This document shows positions 1 through 5,396 of a DNA stretch of 6,258 nucleotides, in pieces (position 1 is the first letter of the stretch; the number at the start of each line of letters is the position of its first letter). Made by a program: the position numbers and the translations under genes. The notes under the pieces are model-generated. The model ran no database searches and was not told the DNA's origin. It worked only from the letters and a program-made list of their open reading frames with translations. This stretch comes from Nocardioides sp. (GTDB taxonomy: Bacteria > Actinomycetota > Actinomycetes > Propionibacteriales > Nocardioidaceae). The stretch covers positions 1 to 6,258 of the forward strand of contig JARICB010000245.1 in the NCBI GenBank assembly GCA_029264225.1. Reading direction: 5' to 3'.

Positions 1-46
1 CGTAGCTCTTGTTCACGTCCGTGCAGGTCAGCATGGTCTCGCTCAT
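1..46 (-). CDS. ABC transporter ATP-binding protein, Liv-type (partial, N-terminus only)
   Basis: Only the first 15 codons lie in the window, reading MSETMLTCTDVNKSY; the rest runs off the left edge. The ending resembles the opening strand of an ABC ATPase (a short beta-strand then a K-S/F-Y/F-G turn before the A-loop). The ATG overlaps the TGA of the upstream permease gene by four bases (ATGA at 46-43), and a purine-rich AAGAAGG lies seven bases upstream, which together fix the start. In HAAT/Liv importers the two permease genes are normally followed by two ATPase genes, LivG then LivF, that power import at the cytoplasmic face. The position directly after LivM favours LivG, but 15 residues cannot separate LivG from LivF. 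No Walker A motif is reached. Confidence 0.75.
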   Translation of the reverse strand, partial: MSETMLTCTDVNKSY

Positions 47-1068
47 GACGCGACCTTCTTTCTTCCTCGTGTGACAAGGGAGCCGAGATCACCGAGCAGC
101 CCCAAGATGCCCCGCGGCGCGAAACGCACGACGAGCAGGATGGCGATCGCGAAGACCAACGTCCCGGACTCAGCGAGAATGTCGAGCTCGAAGGTGAAGA
201 CCACCACGATGACGGCACCGATCACGGCCCCCCAGGGCGAGTTCTGGCCGCCCAGAACCGGCATGAAGATCGCCAGGAAGACGATGTGCAGCTCGAAGGA
301 CCCGGGCTGCGCCACTCCGCTCATCGTTCCGAAGAGCGAGCCGCCCAGGGCGGCCACGCCGGCACCGACAGCAAGGGACAGGAGCGAGATTTTCGAGGTG
401 CTGATCCCGCTGGCCTCAACCACCTCCGGCACGTCCTTGCGGAGCCGTACGACGATGCCGAACGGCGAGACCCGCAATCGCGCCATCAGCAGCGCAATCG
501 CCCACACCAGCACCAGCCCGGCGATCATGATCTGGGTCCGGTCGAACTCGTAGCCGAGCAACGATGGACGACGCACGGCCATCCCGGTGGCGCCGCCCGT
601 GATCTGCTCCTGGTCGAGGAGGAAGACCTGGAAGGCGATCCCGAACAGGAGCGTGGCACCGGCCAGGAAGAATCCCTTGAGCTTCCGGGTCGCCATCCCC
701 AACAACCACGCCACGGAGGCCGACAGCACCACCGCGATCGGGATGCCCCACAGCGAGGACACACCGTAGGTGGTGCTGACGATCGCGCACGCATAGGCGC
801 CGATTCCGAGGTAGGCGTTGTAGGCCAGGGACAGCGAACCGCTCATGACGAACGGGATGTACATGCCCAGGGCAAGGAGCGCGTAGGTGCAGATCAGGAC
901 GACGTAGTCCTGTCGGTAGCTGGCGCCGCTGCTGTAGAGGAAGGCCACGACGACCAGCAGCGCGCTGAAGACCATCTCCCCCTTCCACCTGTGGCGGGCG
1001 AGTCGGCCCCGGCCCGGAGGCCTGGATCGGTCGGTCGCGGTAGAGGTCACCGGTGAGGAGTGGGCCAT
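43..1068 (-). CDS. livM: Branched-chain amino acid-type ABC transporter permease, LivM family
   Basis: This 341-residue protein is a membrane-spanning subunit of a HAAT-family importer that pairs with the LivH-like protein encoded just upstream. After an Arg-rich hydrophilic N-terminus (about 1-31) there are many hydrophobic segments (for example about 32-48, 55-75, 106-125, 135-151, 178-196, 228-248, 260-275, 279-297 and 302-315). Family marks are the ITGGATG stretch near 156-162, the cytoplasmic ATPase-contact loop near 201-226 (SPFG...RKD...EASGI) followed by the GVAALGG helix, the VLGGQNSPWGAVIGA region near 271-285, and the closing RFAPRGILGLL. Its ATG shares one base with the LivH stop (TGATG), supporting coupled translation and the long start. 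Met32 is a possible alternative start that would drop the basic tail. The substrate is not determined: members of this family carry branched-chain amino acids, amides, urea or aromatic acids. Confidence 0.9.
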   Translation of the reverse strand: MAHSSPVTSTATDRSRPPGRGRLARHRWKGEMVFSALLVVVAFLYSSGASYRQDYVVLICTYALLALGMYIPFVMSGSLSLAYNAYLGIGAYACAIVSTTYGVSSLWGIPIAVVLSASVAWLLGMATRKLKGFFLAGATLLFGIAFQVFLLDQEQITGGATGMAVRRPSLLGYEFDRTQIMIAGLVLVWAIALLMARLRVSPFGIVVRLRKDVPEVVEASGISTSKISLLSLAVGAGVAALGGSLFGTMSGVAQPGSFELHIVFLAIFMPVLGGQNSPWGAVIGAVIVVVFTFELDILAESGTLVFAIAILLVVRFAPRGILGLLGDLGSLVTRGRKKVAS

Positions 1069-1937
1069 CAGATTCGCACCTTCGTCTGGAAGATTCCCTC
1101 TGGTCGCAGCGCGAAGAGCGCCAGCGCGAGGACGAGCGTGATGTAGTCACGCGCAGCGTGTCCGAACTCGTAGACCACCCAGGTCTGGAGAGTGGCCACG
1201 ATGAGGGCGCCCACGAGGGGGCCCCAGACCCGGCCGAGCCCGCCGACGATCACGCCGAGGAAGCCGACCAGGGTCCACTCGAGGCCACTGGTGAAGGCAA
1301 CGCCGGCCTTGGCCGCGAAGAGCGATCCGGCGACGCCGCCGAGCAGACCCGCCAAAGCGAAGGCGGTGACCCGGATCCGGTCGACGGGCACGCCGAGCAT
1401 CCGGGCCGCGTGCTCGTTGTCACCAACCGCACGCAACATCCGCCCCGAGGCGGAGTTGCGCATCCACCAACCGATGGCCACGAAGGCGACGACCGTGGTG
1501 AGGACCAGAAGGATGGACTGGCCAGCGACGTGCGCCCCCAGGACGGTGAAGTCGGCGTCCCAGAAGGCCCGCCCCGTCATCGGCGTACGCCCGAAGAGGG
1601 TGCCTGCGAGCTGCTCGAGCCCGAACAGGATCGCCACCACCGCGAGGATGGATGGCATCTCCTCTCCGCCGGTCCTGCGATGGATGGGACGCACGATCAA
1701 TACCTCGGTCAGCGTCGCGATCACCACCGAGGCGAGCACGCCGACGAACACCGCGAGCGGCCAGGGCCACCCGTTCGTCGTCATCAGGTGCACCCCGAGC
1801 ATCGCACCGAACATCCCCAGGCCCCCGAGAATGAACAAGAAGATGTCCGCTCCTCGAAGCACCAGGTAGTAGCCCAGGCCGAGCAGACCGCCGAAGCAGC
1901 TGAGCTCGATCACCGAGACCCACAGTTGGGCTGGCAT
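1068..1937 (-). CDS. livH: Branched-chain amino acid-type ABC transporter permease, LivH family
   Basis: This 289-residue integral membrane permease is about the usual LivH length. It opens directly with hydrophobic segments (about 7-27 and 30-50) and has further ones near 60-80, 96-113, 140-158, 190-210, 222-250 and 265-277. The cytoplasmic ATPase-contact region typical of LivH is at about 161-206: NSASGRMLRAVGDNEHAARM, then LGVPVDRIRV and AFALAGLLGGVAGSL. It is followed by a GVIVGGLGRVWGPLVGAL segment and the closing LRPEGIF. The start is well supported: an AAGGAGG ribosome binding site sits about five bases upstream of the ATG. It lies 40 bases after the binding-protein gene and overlaps the LivM start by one base, so it belongs to the same operon. 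With LivM it would form the transmembrane channel; specificity comes mainly from the binding protein. The family is clear, the substrate is not. Confidence 0.92.
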   Translation of the reverse strand: MPAQLWVSVIELSCFGGLLGLGYYLVLRGADIFLFILGGLGMFGAMLGVHLMTTNGWPWPLAVFVGVLASVVIATLTEVLIVRPIHRRTGGEEMPSILAVVAILFGLEQLAGTLFGRTPMTGRAFWDADFTVLGAHVAGQSILLVLTTVVAFVAIGWWMRNSASGRMLRAVGDNEHAARMLGVPVDRIRVTAFALAGLLGGVAGSLFAAKAGVAFTSGLEWTLVGFLGVIVGGLGRVWGPLVGALIVATLQTWVVYEFGHAARDYITLVLALALFALRPEGIFQTKVRI

Positions 1938-1940
1938 GGT

Positions 1941-1950
1941 CCCTCCTTCT
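1941..1950 (-). promoter_or_regulatory. Strong ribosome binding site of livH
   Basis: Read on the minus strand the stretch is AGAAGGAGGG, a near-perfect anti-16S match, ending three bases (ACC) before the livH ATG. It contrasts with livM and the ATPase gene, which rely on stop/start overlaps. Confidence 0.75.
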
Positions 1951-1977
1951 AGTCTGTAGTGCTCGACACGACGCGGA

Positions 1978-3168
1978 TCAGCACGTGGGCTGGAACTCGG
2001 GCCAGGTCTTCGTGGGCCGGTCCTGGGCGTCGAACTGGGCCAGCACCAGGCCGCAACTGCCGTCGGCCCCTACGTGCTTGTCGGCGCCGAACGAGATCGT
2101 GTACTCGTCCTGGCCGTAGTGCGGCTTGTAGTCGCTGATCGACTCGAAGGCCTTCTGTACCGCCTCTCGGTCCTCGGCGCCATCAGCTGCCGTAATGGCC
2201 TGCTCGATCAGCTTGATGACGTCGTAGCCCTGCGGGCCGTAGGCGGTGAGCTCGCTGTTGTTGCCGCCGCGGGTGGTGAGCAACTTCTCGAACTCGGTGG
2301 TGCGCTTGTTCGTCGTGTCAATGCTACCGGCGAAGACGACACCCTCCAGCGCGCCAGCGGTGGCAAGGTCCCAGGTCTCGGGCTGGTTGCCGATCGAGGC
2401 GAGCGAGAAGCGCGGCATGTCGGGCATCGCCTGGAACAGCCCGTTCTGGATCAGGGCCTCGGTCTGGCCACCGAGGGACATGACGAGCACGACGTCGGGG
2501 TCGGCGTCCTTGATCCGGGCGATCTGCGCGCTCGCGTCGGAGGCATCGGTGGCGACCTTCTCCAGGGCGACCGGCTCGATGCCGGCCTCTTCGAGCTGGG
2601 CCATCATCGCGGAGGCGTAGTCCTGAATGGTGGCGACGTCATCGGCGATGACCGCAAGCTTCTTGTAACCGGCCGCGTTCATGCCTTGCGCGAACGCCTC
2701 ACCGATACCGGCGCTGGTCGGCCCGAGGATGTAGATGTTCTCGTTGTCGGGCGCCTCAACGATGGAGGCACTGAGGTTGGTGGGCGCCACGCAGAGGATG
2801 TCCTCCTCGACGCACACGACCTTGGAGGCGATCGCCGAGGCGGACCCGGAGTTGAGGATCAGCACTTGGGCGCCATCGTCGATGAGGCGCCGAGCGATGG
2901 TGGGGGTCTGGGTAGTGTCGCTGCCGTCGTTCTTGGTGATGACACGAACCAACTTGCCGTCGATGCCGCCGGCTTCGTTGATCTCATCGATGGCGATCTC
3001 CATGCCGACCGCGGTGTACGGCGCGTAGGCCGAGGCCCCGCCCGAGGTGTCGGTGACGATGCCGAGCACGATCTCGTCGTCGGAGGCCCCGCCACCGTCG
3101 GCGCCACTGCAGGCCGAGAGCAAGAGGCTCGCGACTGCAAGGCCAGTCAGGGTCGTTGTGCGCTTCAC
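1978..3168 (-). CDS. ABC transporter substrate-binding lipoprotein, Liv/HAAT type (Peripla_BP_6)
   Basis: This 396-residue protein should be the extracellular, membrane-anchored ligand receptor of the importer. The start is GTG at 3168: an AAGGAG site lies about seven bases upstream and the first residues form a lipoprotein signal, M(V)KRTTTLTGLAVASLLLSAC, with lipobox LSAC and the lipidated cysteine at residue 20. The open frame continues upstream to 3498, but that part only overlaps the dehydrogenase antisense-free frame and has no signal-like features. After a Gly/Asp linker the type-I periplasmic fold begins (EIVLGIVTDTSGGASAYAP at 32-50, then GMEIAIDEINEAGGIDGK at 55-72), which is typical of LivJ/LivK-like proteins. 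The second lobe includes YKKLAVIADD (168-177) and DADPDVVLVMSLGG (221-234). Besides C20 there are cysteines at 119, 126, 372 and 396, which could form disulfides outside the cell. Ligand unknown; amino acids, amides and aromatic carboxylates are all possible. Confidence 0.92.
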   Translation of the reverse strand: MKRTTTLTGLAVASLLLSACSGADGGGASDDEIVLGIVTDTSGGASAYAPYTAVGMEIAIDEINEAGGIDGKLVRVITKNDGSDTTQTPTIARRLIDDGAQVLILNSGSASAIASKVVCVEEDILCVAPTNLSASIVEAPDNENIYILGPTSAGIGEAFAQGMNAAGYKKLAVIADDVATIQDYASAMMAQLEEAGIEPVALEKVATDASDASAQIARIKDADPDVVLVMSLGGQTEALIQNGLFQAMPDMPRFSLASIGNQPETWDLATAGALEGVVFAGSIDTTNKRTTEFEKLLTTRGGNNSELTAYGPQGYDVIKLIEQAITAADGAEDREAVQKAFESISDYKPHYGQDEYTISFGADKHVGADGSCGLVLAQFDAQDRPTKTWPEFQPTC

Positions 3169-3171
3169 TGT

Positions 3172-3182
3172 GATTCTCCTTC
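3172..3182 (-). promoter_or_regulatory. Ribosome binding site deciding the GTG start of the binding protein
   Basis: On the minus strand the sequence reads GAAGGAGAATCACA directly before GTG AAG CGC. The AAGGAG core with seven-base spacing selects GTG at 3168, which is also where the lipoprotein signal begins. No in-frame ATG fits as well. Confidence 0.7.
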
Positions 3183-3194
3183 GTGAGGGACGAG

Positions 3195-3207
3195 CCGGCG
3201 GCGCCGG
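3195..3207 (-). repeat. Small GC hairpin in the leader of the binding-protein gene
   Basis: CCGGC-GGC-GCCGG is a perfect five-pair stem with a three-base loop, and after one mismatch two more pairs could form (GA/TC). It lies about 27 bases upstream of the GTG start, in the gap after the dehydrogenase gene. No T-run follows on the minus strand, so it is not a classic intrinsic terminator. It might be an mRNA-processing or stability element, or simply chance in GC-rich DNA. Confidence 0.3.
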
Positions 3208-3254
3208 ATCTGGGGTCGTGCTGAATGAGTGATACGTCGGCTGCCAGCAACGCG

Positions 3255-3284
3255 GTATCCCGAGAGGTGAAGCGGGTTGGTCAA
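3255..3284 (-). promoter_or_regulatory. Possible promoter for the ABC importer genes
   Basis: On the minus strand TTGACC (3284-3279, overlapping the dehydrogenase stop codon) is followed after 18 bases by GGATAC (3260-3255). The -35-like box matches the housekeeping consensus well and the -10-like box only partly. It would allow the importer genes to be transcribed independently of the dehydrogenase. This is a pattern match only. Confidence 0.25.
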
Positions 3285-4093
3285 CAGGGCGCCTCGCTCC
3301 GGTCGCTGAGCGCGGCGTGGAACGAGGCGAGACCGGCCAACATCGAGTTCTCGTCATCGAGCCGGATCTGCGGGAGCTCGCCGACCTGCTGCTGCAGGAG
3401 GCGAACGTCCTTGACCAGTAGGCGGGCCTGGTCCTCGCCGAGGTCGGGCAAGCCCTCAGCCATGTAGCTGCCGCCGGACCCGTGGCGCAGGACGGCACGC
3501 ATCATGTCGAGTGGAAGGCCGTGGGCCCCGGCGGTGGCGAGTAGGTCGATGGTGGCGCGGGTCGTGGCCGCAGCCACCGTGTTGTTGATCAGCTTGGCCA
3601 GGGTGGGCTGTCCGAGCTGCTCGAACGTGAGCACGTGCATCGCCAGGTGAGCGATCCAGTCCCGGTCCGCTCGATTGGCCGGTCCGGCGCTGAGAACCGT
3701 CGCGCGACCGGCCCGGATTCCCGAGACCCCACCGGTGATCGGCTGTTCCAGGACCCGCAGATGCGTGCGAGGCCCAGCGATGAGCTCCGCTGCCGCGCCG
3801 GGGGCAAGGGTGGTGTGGACGTGGACCGGGGTGTCGTCGCCCACGTGGTGGTCGAGCTCCGCCAGCACCGACACCGCCTGCTCATGAGTGCGTACGAGCA
3901 GGTGGATGCGTGCCACGTCATTCCACTGGGCCATACCGACCTCGGCCGCCACGGTGACGTCCGGGCAGCCGACCCATTGCTCTCGAGTTGTCGGATCCGG
4001 GTCGACAAGAAGCAGCGGGCAGTGACCCTGGAGCCGGGCAGCGACAGCGCCACCCAGATTCCCCAGACCCACGACAGCAACCGAGGCAGGCAT
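3281..4093 (-). CDS. NAD(P)-dependent oxidoreductase, 3-hydroxyisobutyrate / beta-hydroxyacid dehydrogenase family
   Basis: This 270-residue cytoplasmic enzyme belongs to the family that oxidises beta-hydroxyacids or reduces the matching semialdehydes. The N-terminal Rossmann fold starts at once, VAVVGLGNLGGAVAARL (5-21), with the GxGxxG dinucleotide loop at 9-14. An Asp at 31 (LLLVDPDP) ends the second strand, which usually favours NAD over NADP. The substrate-site segment is EQPITGGVSGIRAG (116-129), where the family usually has D-x-P-V-S-G-G. The catalytic-lysine segment GQPTLAKLINN (161-171) places Lys167 and Asn170/171, and LLVKDVRLL (225-233) carries the conserved Lys-Asp pair. It is somewhat shorter than the roughly 290-300 residues usual for the family. 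The ATG at 4093 has a GGAGG site about nine bases upstream. It is transcribed divergently from the GntR gene and precedes the importer genes. The substrate is unknown. Confidence 0.88.
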   Translation of the reverse strand: MPASVAVVGLGNLGGAVAARLQGHCPLLLVDPDPTTREQWVGCPDVTVAAEVGMAQWNDVARIHLLVRTHEQAVSVLAELDHHVGDDTPVHVHTTLAPGAAAELIAGPRTHLRVLEQPITGGVSGIRAGRATVLSAGPANRADRDWIAHLAMHVLTFEQLGQPTLAKLINNTVAAATTRATIDLLATAGAHGLPLDMMRAVLRHGSGGSYMAEGLPDLGEDQARLLVKDVRLLQQQVGELPQIRLDDENSMLAGLASFHAALSDRSEAPC

Positions 4094-4122
4094 GCGTTGC
4101 TCCCTCCGACAAGAGCGTTAAT

Positions 4123-4151
4123 GTGACTGACGGCACACTACACACTAAGAT
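4123..4151 (+). promoter_or_regulatory. Candidate promoter for the GntR-thioesterase-isomerase operon
   Basis: GTGACT (4123-4128) matches four of six bases of the -35 consensus and TAAGAT (4146-4151) four of six of the -10 consensus, with an ideal 17-base spacer. The predicted transcription start would be near 4158, about 34 bases before the GntR ATG. The tandem CACACTA repeat fills most of the spacer and enters the -10 box. No equally good leftward promoter was found. Confidence 0.4.
4134..4147. repeat. Tandem 7-base direct repeat, candidate operator
   Basis: CACACTA occurs twice back to back (4134-4140 and 4141-4147), reading TAGTGTG twice on the other strand. A TGTG at 4122-4125 pairs as an inverted partner to CACA at 4134-4137. 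Further right, ACTAA (4144-4148) and TTAGT (4168-4172) form an inverted pair. The position inside the candidate promoter suggests a repressor site, but the arms are short and chance is not excluded. Confidence 0.4.
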
Positions 4152-4191
4152 TGCTAAGAGATACAAGTTAGTCCCGCTGAAAGGAACGTCG

Positions 4192-4950
4192 ATGCCGATA
4201 CACCAACCGAGGCTGGCCGAGATCGTGGTCTCGCAACTGCGGGAGCGGATCGTGTCCGGCGAACTGGAGCCGAACAGCGAACTACCTCGACAAGAGGTCC
4301 TGATGAAGGAGTTCGGGGTCGGGAAGCCGGCCATGCGCGAGGCACTGCGCGTCTTGGAGATCGAGGGTCTGATCACGATCCGCCGGGGCAATCAGGGCGG
4401 AGCGACGGTGCACGCTCCCCAGCAGCGCAACGCCGCCCATGCCATCGGAGTGGTCCTACAGTCCTGGAACGTCTCCGCATCGGATCTGCGCGACGCCATC
4501 AACGCCATCGAGCCGGTGTGCGTCGCTCTGTGCGCCGCCCGCGAAGACCGCCACGAGACGGTGCTGCCCATCCTGGAGGCAGCCCACGCGCGGATCGTCG
4601 AGGCAGTCGACGACGAATACCTGTTCACGGAGGCGTCCCGCGAGTTCCACGAACTCATCGTGAAGCACTGCGGGAACTCCACTCTGGTGGTGATCGCCGG
4701 ATCGCTGGAGACGCTGTGGTCGGGACAGGAACTCGCTTGGAGCCAAGACGCAACGGCGCATGGGCGTCACCCGGACTCCGAGATGAGGACGAGCGGCATC
4801 CAGGCGCATGCACGCCTGCTGGAACTGATCGCCGCGGGCGATGTGCAGGGCGCCCAGGAACAGTCCACGAAGCACCTCGCCAGCAGCTTGCTGCACGTGT
4901 TGGACCCGAAGGCCGATCGAGCCATCACCTCCGTGAGTTCGCGCGGATGA
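4192..4950 (+). CDS. GntR-family transcriptional regulator, FadR/FCD subfamily
   Basis: This 252-residue regulator has the usual FadR-type layout. The N-terminal winged helix-turn-helix spans about 5-75: LAEIVVSQLRERIVSGEL (8-25), the recognition region FGVGKPAMREALRVLEIEGL (41-60) and a wing, IRRGNQGGATV (63-73). The all-helical FCD effector domain follows at about 95-235. Candidate metal/ligand histidines of the FCD fold are His153 (EFHELI), His206 (QAHARLLELI) and His228 (KHLASSL). The position four before His153, often Asp or Asn in relatives, is Ser149. The ATG at 4192 is preceded by AAGGA at six-base spacing and matches where family homology starts; the frame is open back to 3988 but that part overlaps the divergent promoter and the dehydrogenase gene. 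FCD proteins usually sense small carboxylic acids and repress neighbouring genes, so it probably controls this locus. Confidence 0.9.
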   Translation: MPIHQPRLAEIVVSQLRERIVSGELEPNSELPRQEVLMKEFGVGKPAMREALRVLEIEGLITIRRGNQGGATVHAPQQRNAAHAIGVVLQSWNVSASDLRDAINAIEPVCVALCAAREDRHETVLPILEAAHARIVEAVDDEYLFTEASREFHELIVKHCGNSTLVVIAGSLETLWSGQELAWSQDATAHGRHPDSEMRTSGIQAHARLLELIAAGDVQGAQEQSTKHLASSLLHVLDPKADRAITSVSSRG

Positions 4951-5396
4951 CGGCAACTGTCCTGCACCGACAGGAGATGAGGTTGACCTACGCCGACTGC
5001 GATCCGGCCGGGATCATCTACTACGCGACCTGGTTCCCGTGGATGGAACGAGTCCAGTCGGAGTGGTTCTTCCTCAAGGGTCTGCGTCAGGACACACTCC
5101 TGGCGGAGCACGGCTTCAGCACCGTCACCCGACACGCCGAGTGCGAATACCTCGCCCAGATCGGCCTCTTCGACACGATCGAGGTGAGACTGGTCCTTCG
5201 CCGTATCGGCACGACCTCGCTGACGCTCGGCTGCGACATGTGGTGGCACGAGGGCGCCACCCTCGCGGCGCGCGGCTCGATCACCATCGTGACCTTGTCG
5301 CCGGACAACACCCCGATCCCGGTACCTCGGCTCGTACGCGACCTGCTGACTCGACCCGACGCCCCGACGCCGATACGCCCTACCCTTGCGTCATGA
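4947..5396 (+). CDS. Hotdog-fold acyl-CoA thioesterase, 4-hydroxybenzoyl-CoA thioesterase (4HBT/YbgC-like) family
   Basis: This 149-residue protein has the usual single-hotdog length and should hydrolyse an acyl- or aroyl-CoA thioester to free acid and CoA in the cytoplasm, typically as a homotetramer. The signature MRLTYADCDPAGIIYYATWF (11-30) closely matches the Pseudomonas 4-hydroxybenzoyl-CoA thioesterase active-site segment (DCDPAGI), placing the catalytic Asp at residue 19 at the head of the long helix (about 21-45). A beta-sheet half follows, with RHAECEYLAQIGLFDTIEVR (62-81) and RGSITIVTL (109-117). The ATG overlaps the GntR stop (ATGA, 4947-4950) and there is no strong ribosome binding site, so translation is probably coupled. 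Substrate range within the family is broad; the aromatic-CoA suggestion rests on motif resemblance only. An open frame extends upstream to 4518 inside the GntR gene and is not real. Confidence 0.88.
   Translation: MTATVLHRQEMRLTYADCDPAGIIYYATWFPWMERVQSEWFFLKGLRQDTLLAEHGFSTVTRHAECEYLAQIGLFDTIEVRLVLRRIGTTSLTLGCDMWWHEGATLAARGSITIVTLSPDNTPIPVPRLVRDLLTRPDAPTPIRPTLAS

Larger units (their letters stand above)
4094..4191. promoter_or_regulatory. Divergent control region between the dehydrogenase and GntR genes
   Basis: These 98 bases separate the two divergent starts and contain a markedly AT-rich core (about 4111-4171) in otherwise GC-rich DNA. Each edge carries a ribosome binding site (GGAGG for the leftward gene, AAGGA for the rightward gene). 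The core holds a tandem repeat and short inverted repeats. GntR/FCD regulators commonly bind their own divergent promoter, so this is the most likely operator site. The exact operator is inferred, not proven. Confidence 0.65.

Noticed and set aside
286..1056. Long open frames opposite the livM gene on the plus strand
   Set aside because: Low-complexity Arg/Gly/Asp/His-rich translations typical of antisense frames in GC-rich DNA; the minus-strand frame has clear family motifs.
1053..1952. 300-codon open frame opposite livH
   Set aside because: Composition is highly biased (Glu, Asp, His, Arg) with no domain; it is the shadow of the LivH coding frame.
2074..3186. 370-codon open frame opposite the binding-protein gene
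   Set aside because: Val/Gly/Asp/Leu-rich shadow with no motif, start signal or plausible operon context.
3195..3207. GC hairpin as an intrinsic terminator of the dehydrogenase transcript
   Set aside because: The stem is only five pairs and no T-run follows on the minus strand.
3169..3498. Upstream extension of the binding-protein frame
   Set aside because: It would place about 110 non-signal residues before a perfect lipoprotein signal and overlap the dehydrogenase gene; the GTG at 3168 has a good ribosome binding site.
3988..4191. Upstream extension of the GntR frame
   Set aside because: It overlaps the divergent dehydrogenase gene and promoter, has no family similarity, and the ATG at 4192 has a ribosome binding site at proper spacing.
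4518..4946. Upstream extension of the thioesterase frame
   Set aside because: Arg/Pro-rich shadow of the GntR gene; the thioesterase domain begins right after the ATG at 4947.
5039..5392. Upstream extension of the isomerase-family frame
   Set aside because: Runs out of frame through the thioesterase gene with shadow-like composition; the ATGA start at 5393 agrees with domain onset.
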